Assembly (NCBI RefSeq): GCF_014284155.1
Contig: NZ_JACOFZ010000002.1
Coordinates: 514,469-578,468, forward strand
From: Affinundibacterium nitidum
GTDB lineage: Bacteria; Pseudomonadota; Gammaproteobacteria; Burkholderiales; Burkholderiaceae_D
DNA: 64,000 nt
Direction of reading: 5' to 3'
Part shown: one piece after another, positions 1 to 8,820 of the stretch
Layout of the letters: each line of letters starts with the position of its first letter
Position numbering within the stretch: position 1 is the first letter of the stretch
Program-made: the position numbers and the translations under genes
Notes under the pieces: generated by a model
What the model was told of the DNA's origin: nothing
The model's database searches: none
Seen by the model: only the letters and a program-made list of their open reading frames with translations

Positions 1-922
1 TCCAGCCGAAACGCTTGACGAAATCTTTGACGCGCTTCTTACGGTCCTCTTCGCTTAAAACGTCAAGCTTATTCAAGACTAACCAGCGAGGTTTATCTGC
101 GAGTGTTTCATCGTATTTTTGCAATTCTTTGATCAAAGCTTTCGCATCTTTGACTGGATCTGCACCTTCATCGAACGGTGCCAAATCGACGATGTGCAAC
201 AGCAAACCAGTACGCTGCAAATGCTTCAAGAACTGTACGCCGAGACCAATACCATCAGCTGCACCTTCAATCAAACCAGGAATATCGGCAATCACAAAAC
301 TCTTCTCGTGACTAACGCGAACCATGCCCAAGTTAGGGTGCAAAGTCGTAAATGGGTAATCAGCAATCTTTGGACGCGCATTCGACACTGCAGTGATGAA
401 TGTTGATTTGCCCGCATTCGGCAAACCCAACAAACCGACGTCAGCCAAAACTTTCAGTTCGAGTTTCAGTTCGCGACGTTCGCCCTCTTTACCATCGCTA
501 CGTTGGCGAGGTGCTCGATTCGTCGAAGATTTGAAATGGATATTACCCCAACCGCCTTCGCCACCGCGCGCCAACAAGACTTCTTGTCCATGCTCGGTGA
601 TATCAGCAATCACTTCGTCCGTATTGCGATCAATAATCAGGGTACCGACTGGCATACGCAAACGAATGTCATCCGCGCCTTTGCCATAGCAGTCAGCGCC
701 ACGGCCATTTTCACCGTCTTTTGCTTTATGTAATTTGGAATAACGAAAATCCACCAAGGTGTTGATGTTGCGATCGCCCACGGCATAAATGCTACCGCCT
801 TTGCCACCATCGCCGCCGTCAGGGCCGCCAAATGGACGGAACTTCTCACGACAGAATGAGGCAACACCATTGCCCCCATCACCTGCAATGACTTCGATTC
901 TTGCTTCGTCAATAAATTTCAT
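1..922 (-). CDS. obgE: Obg family GTPase (C-terminal part outside the window)
   Basis: This is an essential P-loop GTPase that binds the large ribosomal subunit and couples ribosome assembly to growth. The start is the ATG at 922 ([19 protein letters not shown]). It opens the glycine-rich Obg fold with its repeated GG turns and the family segment [12 protein letters not shown] near residue 35. The G1 loop GLPNAGKST lies around residue 165, followed by the switch region [12 protein letters not shown], the G3 motif DIPGLIEGA and the G4 motif NKLD close to the window edge. The reading frame runs off position 1, so the gene is cut by the window and not broken. It lies downstream of rplU-rpmA as in most bacteria. 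Here a terminator separates it from rpmA, and it has a good promoter of its own about 220 bp upstream. Confidence 0.96.
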   Translation of the reverse strand, partial: MKFIDEARIEVIAGDGGNGVASFCREKFRPFGGPDGGDGGKGGSIYAVGDRNINTLVDFRYSKLHKAKDGENGRGADCYGKGADDIRLRMPVGTLIIDRNTDEVIADITEHGQEVLLARGGEGGWGNIHFKSSTNRAPRQRSDGKEGERRELKLELKVLADVGLLGLPNAGKSTFITAVSNARPKIADYPFTTLHPNLGMVRVSHEKSFVIADIPGLIEGAADGIGLGVQFLKHLQRTGLLLHIVDLAPFDEGADPVKDAKALIKELQKYDETLADKPRWLVLNKLDVLSEEDRKKRVKDFVKRFGW

Positions 923-1147
923 GTTTGCCGCCTAAACGAAAGGGCTTTTCAGCCTTGAGTCCCAGTCTTTCTTTTGGTGGCATCCTGATTGAGACGCGCT
1001 TAACACCGAACACTGGGCGATTACGAATGGAGAGTCTGAACGGGCTATTGTGCGGCTTTATTTCACCGGCAGCAATAGACATTGTTCTAAGACAAAATAA
1101 GCCAATGGGAAATGCCATCGGCATGATGCTCATTCCGAGCATCGCGT

Positions 1148-1176
1148 TTTATAGAATGTATCGCAGAGTCAATCAA
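1148..1176 (-). promoter_or_regulatory. Promoter for obg
   Basis: Read on the minus strand, TTGATT (1176-1171) and TATAAA (1153-1148) are separated by 17 bp, close to the sigma-70 consensus. Transcription would start near 1141 and give obg a leader of about 220 nt. The rest of the gap between obg and rpmA (923-1227) holds no convincing gene. Confidence 0.6.
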
Positions 1177-1227
1177 AGATCGAGGCGCAACACATTTGCC
1201 TGCATCTATACCTACACGCTGAAAACT

Positions 1228-1254
1228 AAAAAGGCTCTACCTATGGCAGAGCCT
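1228..1254 (-). terminator. Rho-independent terminator after rpmA
   Basis: On the minus strand the stem AGGCTCT/AGAGCCT (1254-1248 and 1238-1232) is followed by a run of T. It lies 31 bp past the rpmA stop codon and should end the rplU-rpmA transcript before obg. Confidence 0.8.
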
Positions 1255-1284
1255 CTCTATCGAATAAATTGTCGGCTTAAAGAA

Positions 1285-1542
1285 TTAAGCAGCAACAACC
1301 ATTACTGTTTGACGCTTCAACGCGCCTTTGATCGCAAACTGTACTTTGCCTGTTACCAAAGCGTACAAAGTGTGATCTTTACCCATACCAACGCCTTCAC
1401 CAGCGTGTACTTTTGTACCGCGTTGACGAACGATGATACCGCCAGCATTGATAGCTTGGCCGCCGTAAACTTTAACGCCTAAGCGTTTTGACTCTGAGTC
1501 ACGGCCGTTGCGCGTGGTGCCGCCGCCTTTTTTATGTGCCAT
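1285..1542 (-). CDS. rpmA: 50S ribosomal protein L27
   Basis: This 85-residue basic protein of the large ribosomal subunit has an N-terminal tail that reaches the peptidyl transferase centre. It starts [20 protein letters not shown], the family signature, and continues GVKVYGGQ and [21 protein letters not shown]. The length is normal for the family. The N-terminus begins directly with MAHKK, so there is no Firmicutes-type cleaved leader. It is the second gene of the rplU-rpmA pair, 50 bp after rplU, and is followed by a clear terminator. Confidence 0.98.
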   Translation of the reverse strand: MAHKKGGGTTRNGRDSESKRLGVKVYGGQAINAGGIIVRQRGTKVHAGEGVGMGKDHTLYALVTGKVQFAIKGALKRQTVMVVAA

Positions 1543-1592
1543 TTAATAGCTCCTTGAAATCTAATGAATTTGCTTTATTTCTTAACGGTGAA

Positions 1593-1904
1593 TTAACCGT
1601 TGATAGAAACGATTTGCAGTTCAGTGTAGTTTTGGCGATGACCTTGGCGCTTTTGGTAATGCTTACGACGACGCATTTTGAAAATGCGAACTTTGTCGTG
1701 ACGACCGTGGTCGATTACCTTAGCCAGCACCGTAGCACCTGCGACCAATGGAGCACCAAACTTAATGGTTTCTCCAGCACCCAATGCGAGTACTTGATCA
1801 ATGGTGATTTCGGAGCCAATGTCTGCAGGTATCTGTTCTACTTTAAGTTTTTCACCAGCGACAACTTTATATTGTTTGCCACCGGTTTTTATGACCGCGT
1901 ACAT
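1593..1904 (-). CDS. rplU: 50S ribosomal protein L21
   Basis: This 103-residue large-subunit protein binds 23S rRNA. The start chosen is the ATG at 1904, which gives [14 protein letters not shown]. It is preceded by the ribosome binding site GATGAGG about 6 nt upstream. An upstream in-frame start would add five residues not found in the family. Conserved segments include [14 protein letters not shown] and the basic C-terminal [17 protein letters not shown]. It is the first gene of the ribosomal pair and is served by the consensus-like promoter at 1998-2026. Confidence 0.98.
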   Translation of the reverse strand: MYAVIKTGGKQYKVVAGEKLKVEQIPADIGSEITIDQVLALGAGETIKFGAPLVAGATVLAKVIDHGRHDKVRIFKMRRRKHYQKRQGHRQNYTELQIVSING

Positions 1905-1997
1905 GTGAAACCTCATCAAATGAATAATAGGGATTTCCCCGAGGATGCTAGCAAGACCCGAAGATCGTTGCCAAACAAAAAATCAAGGGAACTGCGA

Positions 1998-2026
1998 ATT
2001 ATACACAGGAAGGCAGCATCGGTCAA
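1998..2026 (-). promoter_or_regulatory. Promoter for rplU-rpmA
   Basis: On the minus strand, TTGACC (2026-2021) and TATAAT (2003-1998) are separated by exactly 17 bp, a near-perfect sigma-70 promoter. It lies 94 bp upstream of the rplU start codon, as expected for a strongly expressed ribosomal protein operon. Confidence 0.75.
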
Positions 2027-2118
2027 AGCCTATTTGCACATTTTTTCAGCAATAATCGGAGAAAAAACCCTTTAGATTTAAGCTTTTAGCAAGCTTAAGC
2101 AATCATTTATCGGTCGGC

Positions 2119-3111
2119 CTACTTTGCCCGCAAATCGCGAATCGCACGCCAAGTCTCACTTTGACGCCAAGCCTTGCCCTCTAACTGTAAATCCCAAAGC
2201 GCGACACCAACACTTAATTGTTTTGCTTCTTGGATATGATTCAGAACACTAGGTCCCGCTCCGCCCTCGCCCCAATGGTCTAGCCATGTTGGCATTCCCA
2301 TCACAATTTGATCGGCTCGATAACCCGCTTTGACGCCATATTGCAGTTGCCAACTGTACTTAAACATCGCCGCACCGTTTTCGCAGACGTTCCCGCCCTC
2401 GGGTGTAAAACTGGCGGTGCTGCCCTCATACAAATCCTGATAGCCCATACTGTGAATGGCGTCGACTTGACCGCGCCAATCCACCCACCACGACATATTT
2501 GGCGCATTGGTGCAAGGACTGTGGAAACTATCTACCGTCAACAACTTCCCGCGTTTTTTCAGTTCTTTTGATAATTGCGCAACGAAATGGGCATAGGCTT
2601 GACGGTCATGATCGAGCGCCCCCTCACCTTCCAAATCCAAATCAATGCCATCTAAGTCGAACTTCTGCATTTCATTGAGCAAGGCGCGCGAAAATGATTT
2701 CGGCTGCTGTGCGAAAGCATTACGTGCTAATTCCCAGTCCCATTTTTTCATCACTTGAGAGTTGTTATACACCGTCAAAACAACTTGAATTCCTCGTTGT
2801 TTCGCCCACGCGACAAGCGCACGCACTTGAGCTTCGGTGACCAACTTACCTTGTTCATTGACAGGCGCGAACACGAGTGATTTACCATCTTTAGACGGAT
2901 TCCAAAATTGCAGACCAATTCGTGTCAGGCCTTTTGCGATATCAGGATTTGATTCCAAGGCCGGCAACGAAGTATCGATGCCATACGCTGGGACCCAGCC
3001 AATCACTTGAATCGATGGCGCGTTCTTGGATGGCGCATTAGTTGCCCGAGACGAAGGAACCATACACAAGGTGGCGATAGAAAAACCAAGGGCAAAAAGA
3101 AATAAGCGCAT
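2119..3111 (-). CDS. Secreted glycoside hydrolase family 18 protein (chitinase-like)
   Basis: This is a probable exported GH18 hydrolase acting on chitin-type beta-1,4-N-acetylglucosamine chains or a related glycan. The start at 3111 gives MRLFLFALGFSIATLC, a typical signal peptide. A start 57 bp further upstream exists but would put extra residues before the signal. The GH18 active-site motif DxxDxDxE is present as DGIDLDLE at residues 154-161, where the last glutamate is the catalytic acid in this family. The barrel strand motifs QVIGWVPAYG, VVLTVYNN and the late MGMPTWLDHWG also fit. At 330 residues it is a single catalytic domain with no carbohydrate-binding module. It lies between rplU and ispB, genes that are adjacent in many proteobacteria, so it looks inserted. 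The exact substrate cannot be read from the sequence. Confidence 0.88.
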   Translation of the reverse strand: MRLFLFALGFSIATLCMVPSSRATNAPSKNAPSIQVIGWVPAYGIDTSLPALESNPDIAKGLTRIGLQFWNPSKDGKSLVFAPVNEQGKLVTEAQVRALVAWAKQRGIQVVLTVYNNSQVMKKWDWELARNAFAQQPKSFSRALLNEMQKFDLDGIDLDLEGEGALDHDRQAYAHFVAQLSKELKKRGKLLTVDSFHSPCTNAPNMSWWVDWRGQVDAIHSMGYQDLYEGSTASFTPEGGNVCENGAAMFKYSWQLQYGVKAGYRADQIVMGMPTWLDHWGEGGAGPSVLNHIQEAKQLSVGVALWDLQLEGKAWRQSETWRAIRDLRAK

Positions 3112-3339
3112 GATTCCAGCTTTGACAGATAAAAGTAGTATTGTTAAGCGGATTAAAGAAAGTCGCAATTGGTATTTTACTGGTATTCATAAACAAGCCA
3201 CCCTCGAGAGCATCGATATGTGCTAGTGGTATCAATCGTAGATGGCTCAGAAAACTCTGCCGCAACGATTTTTGGTTATCTAAAAAACAAATTCAGTCAA
3301 CAATATGCGGGGCAAAATAGGCGAATTGACGGTGTTTTT

Positions 3340-3367
3340 TTGCAAGATCGCCATCACATCGTATAAT
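3340..3367 (+). promoter_or_regulatory. Promoter for ispB
   Basis: TTGCAA (3340-3345) and TATAAT (3362-3367) are separated by 16 bp, 58 bp upstream of the ispB TTG start codon. The rest of the 3112-3424 gap shows no gene. Confidence 0.65.
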
Positions 3368-3424
3368 CTCGACCTACAACAGCTACTCTAGCTCCTTACC
3401 TATTGGATTTTTGCAGGATTCCCC

Positions 3425-4405
3425 TTGTCTGCCACAGCAAACCAAAACACCATCAACCAACTGATCGCGCCAGACATGGCCGCAGTCAATCAGGTTATTC
3501 GCGAACAACTTCATTCCGATGTTGCCTTAGTTAGCCAGATTTCTGAATACATTATCAATGCCGGTGGCAAACGCATTCGTCCTGTACTCGTGTTACTCAT
3601 GGCCAATGCTTACGCGTATCAAGGTAAACATCATTACGATTTAGCGGCGATCGTCGAATTTATCCACACAGCGACGCTGTTACACGACGATGTCGTGGAC
3701 GAGTCTTCGATGCGTCGTGGTCGTCAAACAGCCAACGCATTATTCGGCAATGCAGCATCAGTCCTCGTCGGCGACTTCTTGTATTCACGTGCATTTCAGA
3801 TGATGGTCAACATCGATAGCATGCAGGTGATGCGCATCTTGGCCGACGCGACAAATGTTATCGCCGAAGGTGAAGTGCTACAGCTCTTGAATATGCATGA
3901 TCCCGATGTCACAGAAGAACGCTACCTCGAAGTAATCCGCTGCAAGACCGCAAAACTATTTGAAGCGGCGGCCGAAATTGGCGCCTTAATTAGTGGTGCA
4001 ACGACCGAACAAATCGCGGCAGCTGGCGAGTATGGACGCTCTCTCGGCACAGCCTTCCAATTGATCGACGACGTGCTCGATTACTCAGGTAAGGCAGAAG
4101 AAATTGGCAAAAATGTCGGTGACGATCTACGCGAAGGTAAACCCACCTTGCCGTTGATCTATTTAATGAAACATGGCACCGAAGACGAACGAGCACTGGT
4201 GAAAGCGTGCATTGAAGAAGGTGATGAGTCAAAATTTGATGCAATTTTGTCAGCAATTACTCAGTCTGGGGCGCTCGCCTATACCAAGGAACAAGCAGAT
4301 CATGCTGCCGCCCGCGCAGCGAATGCGATCGTCGCCCTTCCCGAAAGCTCCTATAAACAAGCCCTATTAGACTTGGCTTATCTCGCCGTTAATCGCAATC
4401 ATTAA
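3425..4405 (+). CDS. ispB: Polyprenyl diphosphate synthase (octaprenyl type)
   Basis: This trans-prenyltransferase extends farnesyl diphosphate with isopentenyl units to make the ubiquinone side chain. The substrate-binding GGKRIRP is at residues 47-53. The first aspartate-rich motif DDVVD is at 88-92, followed by SSMRRG, and the second DDVLD is at 215-219. All are intact. The 326-residue length fits long-chain synthases. The start is a TTG codon preceded by AGGA about 8 nt upstream; the next ATG (residue 18) would remove the conserved N-terminal helix. As in E. coli it is divergent from rplU, although a GH18 gene sits between. The chain length (C40) is inferred from the lineage. Confidence 0.95.
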   Translation: MSATANQNTINQLIAPDMAAVNQVIREQLHSDVALVSQISEYIINAGGKRIRPVLVLLMANAYAYQGKHHYDLAAIVEFIHTATLLHDDVVDESSMRRGRQTANALFGNAASVLVGDFLYSRAFQMMVNIDSMQVMRILADATNVIAEGEVLQLLNMHDPDVTEERYLEVIRCKTAKLFEAAAEIGALISGATTEQIAAAGEYGRSLGTAFQLIDDVLDYSGKAEEIGKNVGDDLREGKPTLPLIYLMKHGTEDERALVKACIEEGDESKFDAILSAITQSGALAYTKEQADHAAARAANAIVALPESSYKQALLDLAYLAVNRNH

Positions 4406-4433
4406 GTCAAGTGCAAGCAACTTGCAGCATGTG

Positions 4434-4468
4434 AAAGCCACTTTCAGTCAAACTAAAGTGGCTTTTTT
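4434..4468 (+). terminator. Terminator after ispB
   Basis: An 11-bp perfect stem AAAGCCACTTT/AAAGTGGCTTT (4434-4444 and 4455-4465) is followed by T residues, 28 bp after the ispB stop codon. Confidence 0.85.
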
Positions 4469-4972
4469 CATTTTTAGCGCGAGTTCGCGTCAAAATTGCC
4501 GCCAATAGTGCAGACGTCTCGAATGAAAGACCGACGTATTTACAACACCAAGGGGACGGCCAGATTTTGTATCCGGTTCATCAAATAAGCCAGAATTCTC
4601 AACTTAGGTCCGACACAGGAGAAGCACCCTTACGATCCATTCGCCTGCAGAACTCAGGCATTTTGAGAGCGCGCATTACACAGATTGGCAACCTCAATCT
4701 ACGGCCTTATCGTCTTAGCTTCGAGGCGCAATTTGTAAAAACCAGTATCCTCCCCACCGACCAAGGTCTGAGCTCGCTCATAAACAATGTCCGTGGAATC
4801 ATGGCAAAAATTGCTTTTGGCTTGCTTTTGAAAGTATCATAAACGCTTCAAAAACAATAACTAAAAGTTCATTTCTCAACTGATGCCTGAGATAGATCAC
4901 TGTTTACAAAAGTCTTACTTAGCTGCATTATCACAAAGCAATCAACGATTATCCTTTTTCTAGACAAAAACT
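4469..4972. other. Gene-free stretch upstream of pilB
   Basis: About 500 bp lie between the ispB terminator and pilB. I see no tRNA, no family-recognisable protein and no repeat. A 91-codon frame starting with TTG at 4567 lacks a ribosome binding site and resembles nothing I know. The only regulatory-looking element is TGAGATAGATCA at 4888-4899, a TGA-N6-TCA core of the CRP/FNR type. pilB itself starts at 4973 without an obvious Shine-Dalgarno sequence. Confidence 0.4.
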
Positions 4973-6703
4973 ATGTCCGCTGTCCCTCCCAATGCTGCTG
5001 CCAATTTGCCCGTTTCTGGACTGGCTCGCGCCTTAGCACAGGCAAATTTGGTGACAAATGCGCAAATCGAGACTGCACAGAAGAAAAGTCAGATTGAAAA
5101 GTCGCACTTTCTCGACGCCTTGATTCACGGTGGTGCCATCAACACCCGTGACTTAGCGACTTTTTGCTCTGAGACATTTGGATATCCACAAGTTGACTTA
5201 AGCCTGGTCGACGAAGCGCAGTTACCCGAGAAGGTCATTGACCACAAAATGATGTTGGGTCAACGTGTGTTGGCTCTATCGAAAAAGGGTAACAAGGTTT
5301 CTATCGCGATCTCCGATCCAACAAACACGGTTGCGATCGACCAAATCAAATTCCAAACTGGGCTAAGTGTCGACATCGTCATTGTGCAGCATGACGTACT
5401 GATCAAACTCGTCGATAAACTAAGCAAGACGTCAGAACAATCGATTACGGACCTGGCATCAGACGACTACGAGCTCGAATTCTCCGAGGAAGATCTTAAT
5501 TCAGGCGTTGCCGATAATCAGGCCGCCGCTGAAATCGACGATGCTCCAGTCGTCAAATTTTTGCAGAAAATGCTGATCGACGCGATCAACATGGGTGCTT
5601 CCGATCTTCACTTTGAGCCCTTCGAAAAATTCTATCGTATCCGCTTCCGTATTGACGGCGAATTGCGTGAAATCGCCCAACCACCGTTAGCGATTAAAGA
5701 CAAATTGGTATCTCGTATCAAAGTTATTTCAAAACTTGATATTTCTGAGAAACGGGTCCCTCAAGATGGACGTATGAAGTTGGTGCTATCGCCGACCAAA
5801 GCCATCGATTTTCGTGTGAGCACCTTGCCTACCTTGTTTGGCGAGAAAATTGTTATGCGTATTTTGGACGGTTCACAGGCACAGATGGGTATCGATGCCC
5901 TCGGCTATGATCCAGACCAAAAAGAAATTCTAATGGATGCGATCCATCGCCCCTACGGCATGGTCTTGGTTACCGGGCCAACTGGTTCTGGTAAAACGGT
6001 TTCTTTGTACACATGCCTTAACGTCATCAATAAACCAGGCATCAATATCTCGACCGCAGAAGATCCAGCTGAGATTAACTTGCCAGGCGTGAATCAGGTG
6101 AACGTCAATGATAAAGCCGGTCTAACTTTCCCGGTCGCATTGAAAGCCTTCTTGCGTCAAGATCCTGACATCATCATGGTCGGTGAGATTCGTGACTTAG
6201 AAACTGCCGACATCGCTATTAAAGCAGCGCAAACAGGTCATATGGTGTTTTCCACACTGCATACCAACGATGCGCCATCAACATTGACACGTTTAATGAA
6301 CATGGGCGTTGCCCCTTTCAATATCGCTTCCTCGGTGATTTTGATTACTGCACAACGTTTGACACGTCGTTTATGTACTTGCAAAAAACAAGTTGAAATC
6401 CTTGACGACGTTTTATTACAAGCAGGTTTTTTAGATGAAGAACTTGATGGGACATGGAAACCATATGGCCCAGTTGGTTGCGAACGCTGCAACGGTTCAG
6501 GCTATAAAGGTCGCGTCGGTATCTACCAAATCATGCCGATCACCGAAGCACTCGAGAAAATCATTTTAGCGAATGGAAGCGCGCTCGAAATACGTAAGCA
6601 ATCAGAAGCGGACGGCGTCAAAGGACTGCGTCGCTCTGGCCTACAAAAAGTGCGTCAAGGACTCACCAGCCTAGAAGAAGTCCTCGGCTGCACTAACGAA
6701 TAA
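4973..6703 (+). CDS. pilB: Type IV pilus assembly ATPase PilB
   Basis: This cytoplasmic hexameric ATPase powers pilus extension together with the membrane protein PilC. The N-terminal about 160 residues form the MshEN/GspE-N type domain (SETFGYPQVDLS). The secretion ATPase core follows: an arginine finger region (RIDGELREIAQPP), Walker A GPTGSGKT at 335-342, the Asp box TAEDPAEI, the Walker B region DIIMVGEIRD near 400, and the His box STLHTNDAPS. A zinc-binding tetracysteine site is present (CTC and CERC near the C-terminus). The 576-residue length is normal. It is followed 18 bp later by pilC and then pilD, the standard pilBCD order. No pilin gene is in the window. Confidence 0.97.
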   Translation: MSAVPPNAAANLPVSGLARALAQANLVTNAQIETAQKKSQIEKSHFLDALIHGGAINTRDLATFCSETFGYPQVDLSLVDEAQLPEKVIDHKMMLGQRVLALSKKGNKVSIAISDPTNTVAIDQIKFQTGLSVDIVIVQHDVLIKLVDKLSKTSEQSITDLASDDYELEFSEEDLNSGVADNQAAAEIDDAPVVKFLQKMLIDAINMGASDLHFEPFEKFYRIRFRIDGELREIAQPPLAIKDKLVSRIKVISKLDISEKRVPQDGRMKLVLSPTKAIDFRVSTLPTLFGEKIVMRILDGSQAQMGIDALGYDPDQKEILMDAIHRPYGMVLVTGPTGSGKTVSLYTCLNVINKPGINISTAEDPAEINLPGVNQVNVNDKAGLTFPVALKAFLRQDPDIIMVGEIRDLETADIAIKAAQTGHMVFSTLHTNDAPSTLTRLMNMGVAPFNIASSVILITAQRLTRRLCTCKKQVEILDDVLLQAGFLDEELDGTWKPYGPVGCERCNGSGYKGRVGIYQIMPITEALEKIILANGSALEIRKQSEADGVKGLRRSGLQKVRQGLTSLEEVLGCTNE

Positions 6704-6721
6704 CGAATCAGGATCAAGTAG

Positions 6722-7954
6722 ATGGCAACTCCGCAGAATAAAGCCGCAAAGCCCTCGCAAACTAAAGAGATTTTGTATGCGTGGGAAGGCAAAGATAAAC
6801 AAGGTAAAGCCGTACGCGGAGAAATGCGTGCGCGTGGTGAGGCCGTGGTTAACGCTAGCCTAAGACGCCAAGGCGTTATTGTCACTAAGGTCAAAAAGAA
6901 GAAATACAGCTCAGGTCGTGGGATTACTGACAAGGACATTACGCTCTTCACCCGCCAATTGGCGACCATGATGAAAGCGGGTGTACCGCTCTTACAATCG
7001 TTCGATATCGTAGGTAAAGGTCATTCAAACCCTGCCGTTGCCAAGCTGTTGATGGACATTCGCGGAGACATCGAAACCGGTACTAGTTTGAATCAAGCCT
7101 TCCGTAAGTATCCCCTGTATTTCGACGCGCTGTTTTGCAACTTAGTCGGTGCGGGTGAGCAGGCAGGTATCTTGGAAGACTTGCTGACGCGTTTGGCGAT
7201 CTATAAAGAAAAGACACTGGCGATCAAAGCCAAGATTAAGTCAGCACTTACCTACCCTATCGCGATCTTGGTCATTGCCTTTGTAGTCACCGCCGTGATT
7301 ATGATTTGGGTTGTTCCTGCCTTTAAAGAAGTGTTTACCAGCTTCGGTGCCGATTTGCCAGCACCAACGCTGATCGTCATGGGGATTTCCGACTTTTTTG
7401 TCAAAAATTGGTATTTCATTTTTGGCGGCATTTTCGGCGTGGTTTATTTCTTTTTCCAAGCATGGCGGCGTTCATTGGAAATGCAGCGCTTCATGGATAG
7501 AGCACTTCTGCAGGCACCCATTTTTGGCGAAGTGATTCGTAAAGCGACCATTGCCCGTTGGACTCGTACATTAGCAACTATGTTTGCTGCAGGTGTACCG
7601 TTGGTTGAAGCGCTCGATTCCGTTGGTGGTGCCTCAGGCAACGCCGTGTATCTTGACGCTACAATTAAAATTCAAACTGAAATTACGACCGGTACTAGCT
7701 TGACGGTCGCAATGCAAAATGCGAATGTATTCCCACCGATGGTGACACAGATGGTGGCAATTGGTGAAGAATCTGGTGCTTTAGATGCGATGTTAGGCAA
7801 AGTTGCTGATTTCTATGAGGAAGAAGTGAATGAGGCAGTAGCGTCACTTTCCAGCCTCATGGAACCAATGATTATGGCGATCTTAGGTATCGTCATCGGT
7901 GGCTTGGTTGTAGCGATGTACTTACCAATTTTCAAATTGGGGTCGGTGGTGTAA
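6722..7954 (+). CDS. pilC: Type IV pilus inner-membrane platform protein PilC
   Basis: This polytopic inner-membrane protein forms the platform on which PilB drives pilin polymerisation. Two homologous T2SS-F domains are visible. The first has TRQLATMMKAGVPLLQSFDI and the second has TRTLATMFAAGVPLVEALDS, each followed by a hydrophobic segment. Strong membrane helices occur near residues 180-205, 220-240 and at the C-terminus (MIMAILGIVIGGLVVAMYLP). The 410-residue length matches the family. Its stop codon overlaps the pilD ATG by one base (TAATG), which indicates translational coupling. Confidence 0.97.
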   Translation: MATPQNKAAKPSQTKEILYAWEGKDKQGKAVRGEMRARGEAVVNASLRRQGVIVTKVKKKKYSSGRGITDKDITLFTRQLATMMKAGVPLLQSFDIVGKGHSNPAVAKLLMDIRGDIETGTSLNQAFRKYPLYFDALFCNLVGAGEQAGILEDLLTRLAIYKEKTLAIKAKIKSALTYPIAILVIAFVVTAVIMIWVVPAFKEVFTSFGADLPAPTLIVMGISDFFVKNWYFIFGGIFGVVYFFFQAWRRSLEMQRFMDRALLQAPIFGEVIRKATIARWTRTLATMFAAGVPLVEALDSVGGASGNAVYLDATIKIQTEITTGTSLTVAMQNANVFPPMVTQMVAIGEESGALDAMLGKVADFYEEEVNEAVASLSSLMEPMIMAILGIVIGGLVVAMYLPIFKLGSVV

Positions 7955-8820
7955 TGCAAGATTTGTTTTTTTTCGCGCCACCACACACACTTATTAGTAC
8001 TGTATTTATCGGCATTCTGGGGCTGCTCATCGGCAGCTTCCTGAATGTCGTGATTCACCGCATCCCGAAAATGATGCAACGTGCAGAAGACAACGACGTT
8101 GCAGAAATCACAGGCAAAGAACGCCCCCATCAGGACAAATACAACCTGATGCTACCGCGCTCTGCTTGTCCACATTGCCAACACCAAATTACAGCAGCGG
8201 AAAACATTCCTGTGCTGAGCTACCTATTCCTAGGTGGAAAATGCAGTCAGTGCAAGACACGCATATCAGTCCGCTATCCTATCGTTGAGGCAGTTACTGG
8301 TTTGTTAAGTGCCTATGCGATTTGGCATTTTGGCAGCGGCATTGAAGGGCTATCTGCGGTGGTGTGCATTTGGTTCTTGGTGGCGTTAACTGGAATCGAC
8401 TTTGATACCCAACTTCTCCCCGATCAACTGACCCTACCACTGCTTTGGATTGGGCTCTTGATTAATACCCGTTACACTTTTACTAGTCTAGAACAAGCGG
8501 TGCTTGGTGCTGCTTTAGGCTATATGTCCTTGTGGACTGTCAACGCCGCCTATCGCCTTTGGCGTGGTCATGACGGCATGGGCTACGGAGATTTCAAGCT
8601 TCTTGCTGCACTTGGCGCATGGTTGGGAGCAATGAATTTACCCTTCATTATCCTAGCTGCTTCGATGGTCGGCTCCGTGTTCGGCATATTGATGTTGCTC
8701 GGGAAACGATTAGGCTGGAATCTTCCTTTCGCTTTTGGTCCTTTCTTAGCTGGCGCCGGACTGATTGCCCTGTTCTGGGGCAAACAAATTACTTCTCAAT
8801 ACCTGGGCTTATTCTCTTAA
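7954..8820 (+). CDS. pilD: Prepilin peptidase / N-methyltransferase PilD
   Basis: This integral membrane aspartic protease cleaves the short leader of type IV prepilins and methylates the new N-terminus. The methylase-associated zinc motif is complete, with one CxxC in SACPHCQH and another in KCSQCKTR. The two catalytic aspartates lie in the segments GIDFDTQLLPDQ and GMGYGDFKLL, the latter being the GxGD motif. About eight hydrophobic helices are visible over 288 residues, normal for the family. It is the third gene of the pilBCD operon, and coaE begins directly after its stop codon. Confidence 0.97.
   Translation: MQDLFFFAPPHTLISTVFIGILGLLIGSFLNVVIHRIPKMMQRAEDNDVAEITGKERPHQDKYNLMLPRSACPHCQHQITAAENIPVLSYLFLGGKCSQCKTRISVRYPIVEAVTGLLSAYAIWHFGSGIEGLSAVVCIWFLVALTGIDFDTQLLPDQLTLPLLWIGLLINTRYTFTSLEQAVLGAALGYMSLWTVNAAYRLWRGHDGMGYGDFKLLAALGAWLGAMNLPFIILAASMVGSVFGILMLLGKRLGWNLPFAFGPFLAGAGLIALFWGKQITSQYLGLFS

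Noticed and set aside
925-1482. A 185-codon open frame on the plus strand opposite the obg leader and rpmA
   Set aside because: It overlaps rpmA and its terminator on the opposite strand and has no family features.
4567-4842. A 91-codon open frame starting with TTG between ispB and pilB
   Set aside because: There is no ribosome binding site, no recognisable family, and no protein-like pattern. I treat the stretch as non-coding.
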